From contig CAJTPU010000013.1 in assembly GCA_910578335.1 (NCBI GenBank), positions 1 through 64,000 of the forward strand: a stretch of 64,000 nt of DNA. The letters run 5' to 3'. The position numbers and the translations under genes were made by a program. The DNA comes from an uncultured Lachnospiraceae bacterium (GTDB lineage Bacteria; Bacillota; Clostridia; Lachnospirales; Lachnospiraceae). Positions 17,290 through 26,263 of this stretch are shown here, piece after piece (the stretch's first letter is position 1; each line of letters starts with the position of its first letter). The notes under the pieces are model-generated. The model saw only the letters and a list, made by a program, of their open reading frames with translations. It was not told where the DNA came from and did no database searches.

Positions 17290-18060
17290 TCAGGCGTATT
17301 TTCTGGCGACAATATAGATGGGAATGAAAAGCCCGCCAAGGATAACGCCTAACGTAATATAGAGAAATACCATATTGCCTAAGAGCCCGGACAGGAACGA
17401 AGCGGCAATCATACCAAGCAGAGGATAGCATACTAAAATAATCAGCGCCCACAGGCGGATGATGCGGATGATATGGGGCCAGTTGCTGTTGTTGAAGGAA
17501 ATACCGGGCATGTGTATGCGCAGGAGACCCTGTGTGTAGTAGTCAATGTGATTGTCATCATAATAGAATGGAAGCTTTTCTTTTATAAAAAGACAGAAAA
17601 TCAAGCCGAACAAAGCAGCTAAAAGCTCTGCCGTCAGCAAATGGGTAAAGAAAAATTCCGCGGAATAGTCTAGGAGGAAAAAAAGACAAATTTCAATGCA
17701 GGAGACTGTGACGCAGCAGGCATAGGCAGCGCCCCAGCGTTTCCGGCTCTTGTTGTTTGCGGCAAGCTCATTTTCCGACATGCTGATGGTTTTCTGAACG
17801 AGAGCCTCTGTCCGGGCAGTATTCATGGTTTCTGTGGATTGTAAGCGGCGGCATTCTAACAGTTCCGTGACGGTCACATCCAAAATGCCAGCCATAGGAA
17901 CAAGCAGGGAAATATCGGGGCAGCTCTGTCCGGTTTCCCACTTGCTGACAGCCTTGTCAGATACAAGCAGTTTTGCGGCAAGCTCTTTCTGGGTAAAACC
18001 TTTCTCTTTTCTAAGCTCTGCGACAAACAAGCCAAATTGTTTTTTGTCAATTTCAAACAT
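17290..18060 (-). CDS. XRE-type regulator with C-terminal membrane domain
   Basis: 256 residues. An N-terminal helix-turn-helix (about 8-63: LRKEKGFTQKELAAKLLVSDKAVSKWETG) is followed by four hydrophobic segments, in the Ala/Cys-rich 108-128, LLTAELLAALFGLIFCLF, IIRLWALIILVCYPLLGMIAA and MVFLYITLGVILGGLFIPIYIV. Such proteins are common in Clostridia and are thought to couple membrane state to transcription. RBS (AGAAAGGAGCCC) lies just before the ATG. The targets are unknown. It is transcribed after, and in the same direction as, the DUF368 gene, with a repeat fragment between them. Confidence 0.88.
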   Translation of the reverse strand: MFEIDKKQFGLFVAELRKEKGFTQKELAAKLLVSDKAVSKWETGQSCPDISLLVPMAGILDVTVTELLECRRLQSTETMNTARTEALVQKTISMSENELAANNKSRKRWGAAYACCVTVSCIEICLFFLLDYSAEFFFTHLLTAELLAALFGLIFCLFIKEKLPFYYDDNHIDYYTQGLLRIHMPGISFNNSNWPHIIRIIRLWALIILVCYPLLGMIAASFLSGLLGNMVFLYITLGVILGGLFIPIYIVARKYA

Positions 18061-18092
18061 GGGGTAGGGCTCCTTTCTGTTACAATGTAGTC

Positions 18093-18127
18093 AGGTAATT
18101 GCGAAACGCCTATTAGTCAGTTCCGGT
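18093..18127 (-). repeat. Foldback repeat family, end fragment (copy D)
   Basis: About 35 bp beginning AGGTAATTGCGAAACGCC and ending near GTCAGTTCCG. It matches the reverse-complemented right end of the full copy at 40938-41160 with about five substitutions. Only an end is left; the rest of the element is absent. Confidence 0.6.
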
Positions 18128-18202
18128 AGGGTTTTTGGCAACCGAATCTTTAGGAATATTGTAACGAAGGAGTACTGATTTGACAACCGATAGACAGTAG
18201 AA

Positions 18203-19036
18203 TCAGGTATGCGTCCATTTTTCCAGCAGCACCGCGCCTGCGATGCCAAAAATAATACAGCTTCCATGTGTGAAAAAGCTGAAGCCGGATATGGCAAAGC
18301 TGTCCAACGGAACGATGAGAATGGTGGCGGCAATGACAATGCCGATGATTGCGTGGAATGCCGTGGCATAGTGACGCTCAAAGAGCGTGTTGACGGCACG
18401 GGAGAGAAGGAAGACCGTGAGCAGCGCGCAGATGCCTGCAGGCAGCAGTACTTTTAAGTCCAGTCTGCCGATGCCTTCTATAAAGGTGGTGTAGAGACCA
18501 AGGGGCATAAGCAGGGTGGAAAAGCTCATGCCGGGGACGATGACGCTGAGCGCCAGACAAAAGCCGCAGAAGAGGTATACAGCAAAACCGGGAGCGAGCT
18601 CGACAGAAAAAGAGTTTAACGCGCAGAGCAGTACGACCGTTACCGTCATCGAAACAAAAAGGGCGGCGTGAGAGTGTTTGGTTCTGCCTTTGCTTTCTGC
18701 TTCCTTAAAAAGAGAGGGAAGCGTTCCGATAATCAGTCCTACGAACAGGCAGACGGACCAGGAGGGATATTTTGTCAAAAAGAAAGACAAAAGCCGTGCG
18801 ATTCCCAAAAAACCTGCCATGATACCTAAAAAGACGGGAATCAGTTTTGGCACATGGGTTTTAAAACAGCGGATGGGATTTGCCAAAAGCTCCATGATTG
18901 GTTTGTAGATGCCAAAAACAACACATAGCACGCCGCCGGATATGCCGGGCAGGACAGCGCCCAATCCGATGAAGGTACCTTGTATAAAGCGGAGTAAAAC
19001 AGTAAAAAGGGAATTGCCGTTGTGATTTTTCTGCAT
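18203..19036 (-). CDS. DUF368 polytopic membrane protein (PopT-like)
   Basis: About 277 residues with 8-9 hydrophobic segments. The signature FIQGTFIGLGAVLPGISGG and the repeated GMSFSTLLMPLGLYTTFIEGI are typical of DUF368. Published work assigns some DUF368 (PopT-type) proteins to recycling of undecaprenyl phosphate across the membrane for wall-polymer synthesis; applying this here is inference. The open frame extends to 19078, but the ATG at 19036 has AAAGGAA 5 nt upstream and matches the usual N-terminus. Confidence 0.9.
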   Translation of the reverse strand: MQKNHNGNSLFTVLLRFIQGTFIGLGAVLPGISGGVLCVVFGIYKPIMELLANPIRCFKTHVPKLIPVFLGIMAGFLGIARLLSFFLTKYPSWSVCLFVGLIIGTLPSLFKEAESKGRTKHSHAALFVSMTVTVVLLCALNSFSVELAPGFAVYLFCGFCLALSVIVPGMSFSTLLMPLGLYTTFIEGIGRLDLKVLLPAGICALLTVFLLSRAVNTLFERHYATAFHAIIGIVIAATILIVPLDSFAISGFSFFTHGSCIIFGIAGAVLLEKWTHT

Positions 19037-19378
19037 GCCGTTCCTTTCTTTGCCGCGCAATCTTTTTTGCCTGTGCAAATATCATTTCTGTGCAAAGGAG
19101 CATAAAGCAACTCTTTCATTATAAGAAAGTATATTAAAACTGCCGCTGAGTCATGCATGGAGCGGGCTATAAAGCACGTTCCATGCCACATTTTTCATTT
19201 TTCCCTAAATTTATCCGTGTGGCAACCGATAAATATAATACAAGTGCTTGTAATACATTATGACATAAGTCGCCACGGATGGTATGCAAAGGGATAAGGA
19301 CAGCCCTGCGTGTATCATTTTTGTTTTTTGTCAATCAGGGAGGGGAGACAGAGGCAAGGGACTAAGAAAGGGGCATGA
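19037..19378. other. Intergenic region with inverted repeats
   Basis: About 340 bp between divergent genes. It contains a hairpin CATGGAGCGGGC-GCACGTTCCATG (near 19154-19183), a TATAAT at 19234-19239 with a weak -35, and a second long-range inverted pair (ATCCGTGTGGC near 19213 with GCCACGGAT near 19271). I recognise no known riboswitch. Confidence 0.4.
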
Positions 19379-20458
19379 TTGCGAATTGATTCTAGTGTTA
19401 TAGGAATGGATTCCGCCAGAAGATATTCCTCTTCAACAGTAAGAGGCAGCCGTTTCATGGTAAGGGACTACAGAAATGGAGCGACAAACAATTTAAATAG
19501 TACATTTGGTAATTTTTTTGATACAGGAGAAGCGCTTTCAGGCGAGGGCAATGCATCAGGAGAGACAAAGGACAGCAGCATGGCGTCGAGAGACTCTATC
19601 GAAGAGCTTCGGGAGAGAGTGGAAAGCATGCGGAGCGGAAGAGTGACAATCCGCAATACGTCTTCAGCCAGACTGGACAGTTTCAGGCAGTCCACCATCC
19701 GTTCCCTCTTCAACGTCTTGTTTGGTGGAAGGCTGGGAGGCTTCTTGGGGAATACTTCTCTGTTTGCCGGACTTAGGCAGTCGTCGGCAAATGTACTTAC
19801 CCTGAGCTCCGAGCAGGTATACGAGGAAAGCGAAAGCACTGCTTTTTCCACCACTGGCATAGTACGGACGGCGGACGGCAGGGAGATTTCCATCAATGTA
19901 GATGTTGCCATGAGCAGAAAATTTACCCAGTATTTTAAGGAGGAATTGCAGATTCCGCAGTTGGTGAATACCTGTGACCCGCTGGTAATTAATTTTGACG
20001 GGGATGTGGCAGAGCTTTCCGACCAGAAGTTTTTCTTTGATATTGACGGGGACGGCGAGAAGGATGAAGTGTCCTATCTGGGAAGCGGCAGCGGTTATCT
20101 GGCGCTTGACAAAAACGGAGACGGCATTATCAATGATGGCAACGAGCTGTTTGGACCGCAGACGGGCAACGGCTTCGACGACCTTGCGAAGTATGATGCG
20201 GACGGCAACGGCTGGATAGATGAGAATGACCCTATCTGGTCCCAGCTAAAAATCTGGTGCAAAAATGAAGACGGCACAGAGGCACTTTACACGTTGGCAG
20301 AAAAAGGTCTGGGCGCTATCTGTCTGCAGAATGCGGCAACGGATTTTGCATTAAACAATGCAAAAAACCAGACGAATGGTTATATTCGCAGTACCGGCAT
20401 CTTCCTCTATGAGAATGGCAATGTTGGAACGGTTCAACATTTGGATGTGGCAAAATAA
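19379..20458 (+). CDS. Protein with C-terminal calcium-loop (EF-hand-like) segments
   Basis: 359 residues starting at TTG; AAAGGGG lies about 7 nt upstream, and the overlapping ATG at 19375 opens only a 4-codon frame. No signal peptide is seen. The N-terminal half is Ser/Arg-rich with a coiled-coil-like stretch (DSIEELRERVESMRSGR). The C-terminal half holds three Asp-rich loops: DIDGDGEKDE (221-230), DKNGDGIINDGN (244-255) and DADGNGWIDEND (273-284), within DPLVINFDGDV...DPIWSQLKIW, a layout known from hemolysin-type calcium-binding and VCBS-like proteins. Function unknown; surface or motility roles are guesses. A strong terminator follows. Confidence 0.75.
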   Translation: MRIDSSVIGMDSARRYSSSTVRGSRFMVRDYRNGATNNLNSTFGNFFDTGEALSGEGNASGETKDSSMASRDSIEELRERVESMRSGRVTIRNTSSARLDSFRQSTIRSLFNVLFGGRLGGFLGNTSLFAGLRQSSANVLTLSSEQVYEESESTAFSTTGIVRTADGREISINVDVAMSRKFTQYFKEELQIPQLVNTCDPLVINFDGDVAELSDQKFFFDIDGDGEKDEVSYLGSGSGYLALDKNGDGIINDGNELFGPQTGNGFDDLAKYDADGNGWIDENDPIWSQLKIWCKNEDGTEALYTLAEKGLGAICLQNAATDFALNNAKNQTNGYIRSTGIFLYENGNVGTVQHLDVAK

Positions 20459-20491
20459 AGAATAAAAAAATAGAATCGTCATAGTTTTCTG

Positions 20492-20530
20492 AAAACCATG
20501 CGGCGCAAGAGGCGGCGCATGGTTTTTTTT
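20492..20530 (+). terminator. Intrinsic terminator
   Basis: Arms 20492-20506 and 20511-20525 pair (AAAACCATGCGGCGC with its near-complement) and run into eight T residues (20523-20530). Confidence 0.9.
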
Positions 20531-20640
20531 GTGCTTTCAGAATAAAATGGCATTTTGGGGAAAAACTATCCGTACAAGAAAAATGTTACAGCTTTCTCAT
20601 TAAGTAAAAAGGGAACAGGAAAGAAAGGACACGGATAGAA

Positions 20641-21654
20641 ATGAACAGACAAAACAGAAATAACCGAAGCAACGGGAAGAAAGAGCGTATTGTCATGATT
20701 GCCACGTCAGTCTTTGTGCTGGCGGCGCTTACCATGACGGGTTTATATGTCAAGAAGAACAGTGACAAAAATAAAAATGACGGCTATAACATTGATTTCA
20801 GCGTACTGGAGGATAATTCACAGGATGATAATACGGTCCAGAATAAGTATGACGAAATCAACGGACAGACGGGAGAAGATTTTCAGCCCTTTGCGCCGTC
20901 ATTGGAGGATGATTTAGATTATACACCAATGGAACCTGTTGATTCAGGTGAAGTACAGAATCCGGAAATCGGAGGAGACGGCGCGCAGGATGCAGATAAC
21001 AAAAAACCGGACAGCGCAGGCACTACAGCAGGCAATGGCGTAAATCCCGCAACGGAAGGGGCGGATACGGCACAGGGAGAAACAGAAGGAAATGCCGAGG
21101 AGGACAGCGCAGCAGTACCGGATAATGATAATGCAGAGGATGCAATGAACAGTACGGATGCGGCGGCAGAGGACGCCATGGACCAGGCGGCAATCAATGC
21201 AGATGCGGGACTCCCCATTGTCAATCAGCCGGAGCCTGATTTTAAATCAGGAGATACCCTTATCTGGCCTATTACAGGCAATGTACTCATTCCCTACAGC
21301 ATGGACAGGACCGTATTTTTTTCCACCCTGCAGCAGTATAAATACAGTCCGGCAATGGTGATTGCAGCATTAGAGGGCGACGCAATCTCAGCAGCGGCTT
21401 CAGGACAGGTAGTGGATGTTTTCTATAATGAAGAAATCGGAAATGCCGTTACGGTCAACATTGGAAACGGTTATAAGATTACCTATGGACAACTGAAGGA
21501 TGTTGCAGTAACCAACGGTTCCTATGTAGAACGCGGCAGCATCATCGGTTATGTGTCCGCACCTACCAAGTATTACAGCGTGGAGGGAACCAATGTGTAC
21601 TTTTCCCTCACGTTAAATGATAAGCCCGTAGACCCTATGGGAGAGCTGCAGTAG
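20641..21654 (+). CDS. Degenerate M23/LytM membrane protein (SpoIIQ-like)
   Basis: 337 residues: basic N-terminus, one membrane helix (about 17-37), a long acidic Asn/Asp/Glu/Ala linker (about 45-200) and a C-terminal LytM-like fold (WPITGNVLIPYSMDR ... VTVNIGNGYKITYGQL ... VYFSLTLNDKPVDP). Zinc ligands of active M23 peptidases (HxxxD and HxH) are absent: the first site reads AALEGDAISAA and the last reads GTNVYFSL. It is therefore probably a structural LytM protein, as SpoIIQ is in the forespore channel, but the sporulation role is inference. RBS (AAAGGA) sits before the ATG. The next gene begins 14 bp downstream. Confidence 0.8.
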   Translation: MNRQNRNNRSNGKKERIVMIATSVFVLAALTMTGLYVKKNSDKNKNDGYNIDFSVLEDNSQDDNTVQNKYDEINGQTGEDFQPFAPSLEDDLDYTPMEPVDSGEVQNPEIGGDGAQDADNKKPDSAGTTAGNGVNPATEGADTAQGETEGNAEEDSAAVPDNDNAEDAMNSTDAAAEDAMDQAAINADAGLPIVNQPEPDFKSGDTLIWPITGNVLIPYSMDRTVFFSTLQQYKYSPAMVIAALEGDAISAAASGQVVDVFYNEEIGNAVTVNIGNGYKITYGQLKDVAVTNGSYVERGSIIGYVSAPTKYYSVEGTNVYFSLTLNDKPVDPMGELQ

Positions 21655-21667
21655 GAGACAGAATAGT

Positions 21668-22849
21668 ATGTTTATTACAGGCGGACGCATCCTGACGATG
21701 GAAGGTCAGGAGTACGAAAACGGAACGATTCAGATAGAGAACGGAAAAATAATTGCCCTGCGGGAGGGCGCAATCGGGGATATGCCTGCGGGCAAGGAGA
21801 AAAAGGTGCTCGACGTGCAGGGGGCGTGGATTATGCCCGGACTGATAGAGGCGCACTGCCACATGGGCATTACCGAGGAAAAGAAGGGAACGGAGGGCGA
21901 CGACTGCAATGAAAATGTGGAGCCCTCCACACCGCATCTGCGCGCCATCGATGCAATCAATTCCATGGACGCCGCGTTTGACGATGCGGTCAGGGCGGGA
22001 ATTACTTCCGCGATGATAGGTCCCGGAAGCTCCAACGTGGTAGGCGGGCAGTTTGCCTTTGTAAAGACGAGAGGGAGATGCATCGATGATTTGATTGTCA
22101 AAGCGCCCGCAGCCATGAAGGTTGCGTTTGGGGAAAATCCAAAGGTTAACTATGCCGGAATGGGAAAAAGTCCGGTGACAAGAATGGCAATTGCCGCTAT
22201 TTTACGGGAAGCGCTGTTTCAGGCAGGGCAGTATAAAAAACAGAAGGAAAACGGAGGAACCGATTTTAAAGAGGATTTTCGGATGGAGCCGTGGCTTCCG
22301 GTTCTGAACGGGGAAATTCCGTTAAAAGCGCATGTGCATCGGGTGGACGATATCTTTACCGCCATCAGAATTGCGAAGGAATATGGGATTTCCATGACGC
22401 TGGACCATTGCAGCGAGGGGCATTTGGTTGCCGACAGGCTGGCAGAAGAGGGATTTCCTGCGATTGTAGGACCGGATTTGTCCAGCAGAAGTAAAATAGA
22501 AGTACAGAATATGGCATTCAAGACCGTGGGCGTTTTAAACGCAGCAGGCGTCAAAACGGCTATCACTACCGACCATCCCGTATCTCTTATCCAGTCGCTT
22601 CCGCTCTGCGCGGGGCTGGCGGTAAAGGCAGGGCTGCCCCATGAGGAAGGATTGAAGGCAATTACCATTCATCCTGCGCAAATCTGCGGTGTGGCGGACA
22701 GGGTAGGAAGTCTTGCCGTTGGGAAAGATGCGGACATTGCCATCTTTGACGGCGACCCCATGGAGATTGCCACAAGGACGTTGTATACGATTATCAATGG
22801 TGAAATTGTTTATGATGCATCAGAAGACGACAGACAGAAGGAGGCTTAG
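21668..22849 (+). CDS. Amidohydrolase (imidazolonepropionase/adenine-deaminase superfamily)
   Basis: 393 residues of the metal-dependent amidohydrolase fold. Seen: N-terminal composite sandwich (GGRILTMEGQEYENGTIQIENGKI), the metal motif HCHMG in GLIEAHCHMG, metal histidines in KAHVHRVDD and TLDHCSEGH, and the Asp in AITTDHPVS. The C-terminal ADIAIFDGDPMEIATRTLYTIINGEIVY completes the fold. The substrate is not evident. Short intergenic distance suggests co-transcription with the degenerate M23 gene. The last codons form one arm of a bidirectional terminator. Confidence 0.88.
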   Translation: MFITGGRILTMEGQEYENGTIQIENGKIIALREGAIGDMPAGKEKKVLDVQGAWIMPGLIEAHCHMGITEEKKGTEGDDCNENVEPSTPHLRAIDAINSMDAAFDDAVRAGITSAMIGPGSSNVVGGQFAFVKTRGRCIDDLIVKAPAAMKVAFGENPKVNYAGMGKSPVTRMAIAAILREALFQAGQYKKQKENGGTDFKEDFRMEPWLPVLNGEIPLKAHVHRVDDIFTAIRIAKEYGISMTLDHCSEGHLVADRLAEEGFPAIVGPDLSSRSKIEVQNMAFKTVGVLNAAGVKTAITTDHPVSLIQSLPLCAGLAVKAGLPHEEGLKAITIHPAQICGVADRVGSLAVGKDADIAIFDGDPMEIATRTLYTIINGEIVYDASEDDRQKEA

Positions 22850-22885
22850 GATTTTACAGAGAGGAAAATCCCAAGCCTCCTTCTG
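22835..22885. terminator. Bidirectional terminator between convergent genes
   Basis: Two 21-nt arms (22835-22855 and 22865-22885) pair in 20 of 21 positions. The inner AAAATCC/GGATTTT and A/T-rich ends can serve both the amidohydrolase (plus) and map (minus) transcripts. The left arm overlaps the amidohydrolase stop codon. Confidence 0.8.
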
Positions 22886-22897
22886 ATACAAGACATT

Positions 22898-23770
22898 TTA
22901 ATAAGACAGGATTTCGTAACCGGTTTCTGTCACCAGAACCTGAATCTCCCACTGGGCGGAAGGCTTACCGTCCGCTGTGTATACGGACCAGCCGTCCTTT
23001 TTGTCTACATAGATTTCACTGCTGCCCATATTAATCATAGGCTCAATCGTAAAGACGAAGCCGGGCACCATAAGCATACCGGTTCCTTTTTCAGACACAT
23101 AGCTGACAAAGGGTTCCTCGTGGAATTCCAGTCCTACGCCATGCCCGCCTATCTCCCGGACTACGCTGTATCCGTTTTGACAGGCAAATTCGTTGATGGC
23201 GTGCCCCATGTCGCCGAGGGGCTGCCAAGGCTTTACCTGAGAAAGCCCGACGCGCAGGCTTTCTTTTGTAATATCCACAAGCCGTTTCTTTTCGGGGGAA
23301 ACTTCTCCGATGCAGTACATACGCGAAGAGTCGGAAAAGTAACCGTTGTAGATGGTGGAGGCGTCCACGTTGACAATATCTCCCTCGCGAAGTACCACAT
23401 CGCCGGAGGGGATGCCGTGGCATACCTGCTCGTTGACAGAGGTACATACGCTTTTGGGGTAGCCCTTGTAATGCAGGGGCGCCGGAATGGCGTGGGCGGC
23501 AGTAGTCAGTTCATATACCCACTTATCAATCTCTTCCGTCGTGATACCTTCACGGATATGCTCTCCGATATAGTCAAGAACGGCAATATTGATTTTGGCG
23601 CTCTCTCGGATGCCCGCTAACTGCACTTCGTTTTTAATCAATTTTCTGGAGGGTACGAGAAATCCTTTCAGGTGGTATTCTTCGATGCGGCTGTCAAAAT
23701 CACAGTGGCACTTTTTGTATTTCTTGCCGCTGCCGCACCAACATTCATCATTTCTTCCTATCTTTTCCAT
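22898..23770 (-). CDS. map: Methionine aminopeptidase with N-terminal SEC-C zinc motif
   Basis: Removes the initiator methionine from nascent proteins. The 290-residue protein begins with a SEC-C motif (CWCGSGKKYKKCHC, residues 10-23), followed by a type I MAP domain. The two-metal ligands are visible in VNVDASTIYNGYFSDSSRM (both Asp), GHGVGLEFHEEPFV (His), FTIEPMINMG (Glu) and QWEIQVLVT (Glu). The ATG at 23770 has a GGAG nearby. It follows the GH127 gene on the same strand by 13 bp, an unusual pairing that suggests read-through from the glycosidase promoter. It is not in the common ribosomal-protein context. Confidence 0.95.
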   Translation of the reverse strand: MEKIGRNDECWCGSGKKYKKCHCDFDSRIEEYHLKGFLVPSRKLIKNEVQLAGIRESAKINIAVLDYIGEHIREGITTEEIDKWVYELTTAAHAIPAPLHYKGYPKSVCTSVNEQVCHGIPSGDVVLREGDIVNVDASTIYNGYFSDSSRMYCIGEVSPEKKRLVDITKESLRVGLSQVKPWQPLGDMGHAINEFACQNGYSVVREIGGHGVGLEFHEEPFVSYVSEKGTGMLMVPGFVFTIEPMINMGSSEIYVDKKDGWSVYTADGKPSAQWEIQVLVTETGYEILSY

Positions 23771-23783
23771 AAGCCATGACTCC

Positions 23784-25697
23784 TTATTGCATTTGCGCTT
23801 GCTTTCCTGCTGACATAGTATGATATACCGTGTATGATTCGTCTTCTATTTCATACAGGGGTTTTAGCATAAAGTTTTTTGCCTGTCCTCTGGTGCGGTA
23901 GCTGTTTTGCAGCCACGGGAAGGTGCTGTAGGTATGCTCCATTTGGGGAGACAGAAAATCCTGCGGCTGTGCGGCATTTCCGGCGATGCCATAGTCTGCT
24001 TCAGTCAGCCCTGCAAGCACGATGGGTCCGTCCACGGCAGCGGCAAGCTCCGGCATGTCGGCAAGCGGCTCCATGACGACTCCATCCGGCAGATACATAC
24101 AGATAGCAGCTTCCGTCCAAACGCCCGTCAGGTGAAGATAGCCGTCTGCAACTGACCAGAATATATTTCCGCTTTGCCCGCTTGCGCTTGCTTTCATCAA
24201 CTTCTCATAAGTAAAGCCGGAAGGCTTCGGCAGGGAAAGGGGCTGTCCGCCGACGGTAAGAACGGGAACATCCTGTATCCAGGAGGGAAGCCTGAAGGAC
24301 AGGGTAAGCTCTGTGGGCAAATCTGTTTTTATTGTAAACTTTAAAGACCAACGGGACATCTGGCTGTTGTCGTTTTCATCAAATAATGCCTGTGCATTAT
24401 AGTATTTCATGTCCGTATCCTGTGTAAAGAATACTGTGTTATCCCCATAACGGCAGCTTGCTTCGGACGGAATGTACTGACTGATAACTAGTCTTTTTGC
24501 AGGAACATCCTGATAGTAGATAAGGTCCGGATATAGGGTCTGCGCCTGCACCATGGTACCGTGGCAGCACCAGAAATCACGTGTTTTGCTTCCCCATTTC
24601 TTTTTGCTTCCGGCGAGCATAGGCAGGAAGTAGGTGGGCATACCGGTAGAAGGGTTCTGCTGTGCCAGAAAACCATTGTACAGACAGCGTTCGATATAGT
24701 CCGCATACTTGGTGTCACCACTCCAGTGGTACAGGTAGGAGGCAGTGCGCACCATATTATAAACCGTGCAGAATTCCTGATTGCGCTCGCCGAGAAAATG
24801 TCCCTGCATGTGGGGCGGCATCCAGAACTCGCCGGCATTTTGCCCGGTAGTAGCGAGCATACCGCGCTCGGTTACGGCACAATCCCAGAACAGCTCCGTG
24901 ATGTGCCGCCATTCTTCGTCGCCCGTAACCTCATAGAGCCTGGCGGCGCCATGGGATAAAGGAATGCTGGCATTGGCATGGCAGTTGGTGAGCGGGTCCT
25001 GTCCGTTTTTCAGCTTGCGGAACAAACCGGCATCCTGATAGCGTCCGGCAAGTTCCTTGTAGATTTCGTTTTTTGTAAGCGCATAAAGCTCCGTCCAGAT
25101 TTCCAGCATACTGCCTTCCTCGCCGCTGTAAACGGCATGGGGATTGCGTTTTTGCATATCCTCCGTCCATCGGATATACCAGCCGGCAAGCTTCTCTAAA
25201 ATGGCAAGCGCCTGTGTATTGCCCGTATATTGGTAAGCATGGGTAAGCCCCATAATCAATTTGTGCATGGTGTACTGAGGGGACCAGATATACTGGTCTT
25301 TTGCCAGCATCTCAAAATATTTTTCAGGAAAAGGACCGACCCAGCCGTCTCCGTTTAATTCCTGACAGCGAGCCAGTTCTGCAATGATGCCATCCAGCTT
25401 ACATTTCAGTTCTGCATCTTTATCCGATGCAGCAAGAGCGGCGGCAGCGGACAGCCAGTGTCCCAAAAAGTGCCCGCGAAGCTGGCATGTGGGAGCCTCC
25501 CAGCCCCAGTGCAGCTTTGCAGTAGCAGGATTTTCTACCACCTGCAGCCCGGGCAGGATAACGCCTGCCTCCAGATAAAAATTCTGCAGCAGGCAGGTGC
25601 TGTCAAGCTCCAAAAGATACTGACGGTTTAAGTCCATGCGCTCTCGGAATATGGAGGGAAGGATGGTTACTTGGGTTTTGTTAAGGGAGGTTAGCAT
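23784..25697 (-). CDS. GH127-family glycoside hydrolase (beta-L-arabinofuranosidase type)
   Basis: 637 residues. The (alpha/alpha)6 barrel begins LRGHFLGHWLSAAA, with GWVGPFPEKYFEMLAKDQYIWSPQY typical of DUF1680/GH127. Catalytic features known from the bifidobacterial enzyme are present: the Glu and a zinc Cys in NQEFCTVYN, and the paired cysteines in DFWCCHGT, where one acts as nucleophile. Expected to release L-arabinofuranose or a related sugar; the exact linkage is inference. There is no signal peptide, so it acts in the cytosol on imported oligosaccharides. No sugar transporter is adjacent. GAAAGGAG precedes the ATG. A foldback repeat lies upstream. Confidence 0.9.
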   Translation of the reverse strand: MLTSLNKTQVTILPSIFRERMDLNRQYLLELDSTCLLQNFYLEAGVILPGLQVVENPATAKLHWGWEAPTCQLRGHFLGHWLSAAAALAASDKDAELKCKLDGIIAELARCQELNGDGWVGPFPEKYFEMLAKDQYIWSPQYTMHKLIMGLTHAYQYTGNTQALAILEKLAGWYIRWTEDMQKRNPHAVYSGEEGSMLEIWTELYALTKNEIYKELAGRYQDAGLFRKLKNGQDPLTNCHANASIPLSHGAARLYEVTGDEEWRHITELFWDCAVTERGMLATTGQNAGEFWMPPHMQGHFLGERNQEFCTVYNMVRTASYLYHWSGDTKYADYIERCLYNGFLAQQNPSTGMPTYFLPMLAGSKKKWGSKTRDFWCCHGTMVQAQTLYPDLIYYQDVPAKRLVISQYIPSEASCRYGDNTVFFTQDTDMKYYNAQALFDENDNSQMSRWSLKFTIKTDLPTELTLSFRLPSWIQDVPVLTVGGQPLSLPKPSGFTYEKLMKASASGQSGNIFWSVADGYLHLTGVWTEAAICMYLPDGVVMEPLADMPELAAAVDGPIVLAGLTEADYGIAGNAAQPQDFLSPQMEHTYSTFPWLQNSYRTRGQAKNFMLKPLYEIEDESYTVYHTMSAGKQAQMQ

Positions 25698-25727
25698 AGG
25701 GTGCTCCTTTCTGTTATGGGTTTAATT

Positions 25728-25972
25728 AGGCGTTTGCGAAACTTAGTGAATATGCAAGTGTCTGCTGAGTGGATTTAAGGGGTTGCGAAGCTTAAGGTCT
25801 GCCGTTGTCATTGTGCACCTTGTATATTTCAACACAGACGCGCTCTCGCTTCGTAAAAAACGTAGCAGTGCTAAGCTCGAAAGTACCTCGCTAAGCGCTG
25901 ACGTTTTTTAAGAGTCTGCTTATGAAATATACAAGTTACACAATTCGGTAGTGGCAGATTGTAGTTCCGCAA
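25728..25972 (+). repeat. Foldback repeat family, full-length but worn copy (copy A)
   Basis: Starts AGGCGTTTGCGAAACTT, continues through TTGTGCACCTTGTATATT (25811-25828), a central palindrome around AAAAAACGTAGCAGTGCTAAGC and ACGTTTTTT, and CTGCTTATGAAATATACAAG, ending with a degraded right end (AGTTCCGCAA). It is colinear with the copy at 40938-41160 but carries about 50 extra bases near 25772-25805 containing a second TTGCGAAGCTT motif. Open frames across it on both strands are by-products of the palindrome. Confidence 0.8.
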
Positions 25973-26074
25973 GTGTTTGCTGAATGGCATAGCGGTTGTG
26001 CTGTTTTGCAGGGGGGTGAAGCGTTTGTTGGTTTCGTCCCAGATGGAGATAACTGAGGAGGCGGTAACTTGGCT

Positions 26075-26232
26075 GCATATTGTGGCGGGATGTTCTCTGA
26101 AAAGCCTTTTGTGCCATGGAATCGAGACCGTAGAAAACAGGAGGGGCGTTCCCCGACTGTTTTCTGTTTTACTGGGCTCGATGGAATGTTTGGCACAACC
26201 GGATTGGAAGAGAACATCCCGCCACAATATGC
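26075..26232. repeat. Second long palindrome (158 bp hairpin)
   Basis: Perfect 24-bp outer arms 26075-26098 and 26209-26232 (GCATATTGTGGCGGG at the left end). The inner arm GAAAACAG/CTGTTTTC is at 26133-26140 and 26157-26164, with GGGG/CCCC inside. An additional imperfect pair TGTGCCATGGAATCGAG / CTCGATGGAATGTTTGGCACA lies between. It has no similarity that I can see to the AGGCAATTGCGAAACT family. It lies 3' of the DUF3737 gene and may also stop that transcript. Confidence 0.7.
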
Positions 26233-26263
26233 TCCGGATGCTGCGCCTCGCAATCACCCGCCA

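Noticed and set aside
19200..19378. Possible c-di-GMP or other riboswitch upstream of the Ca-loop protein
   Set aside because: Inverted segments exist, but the conserved GEMM core was not found.
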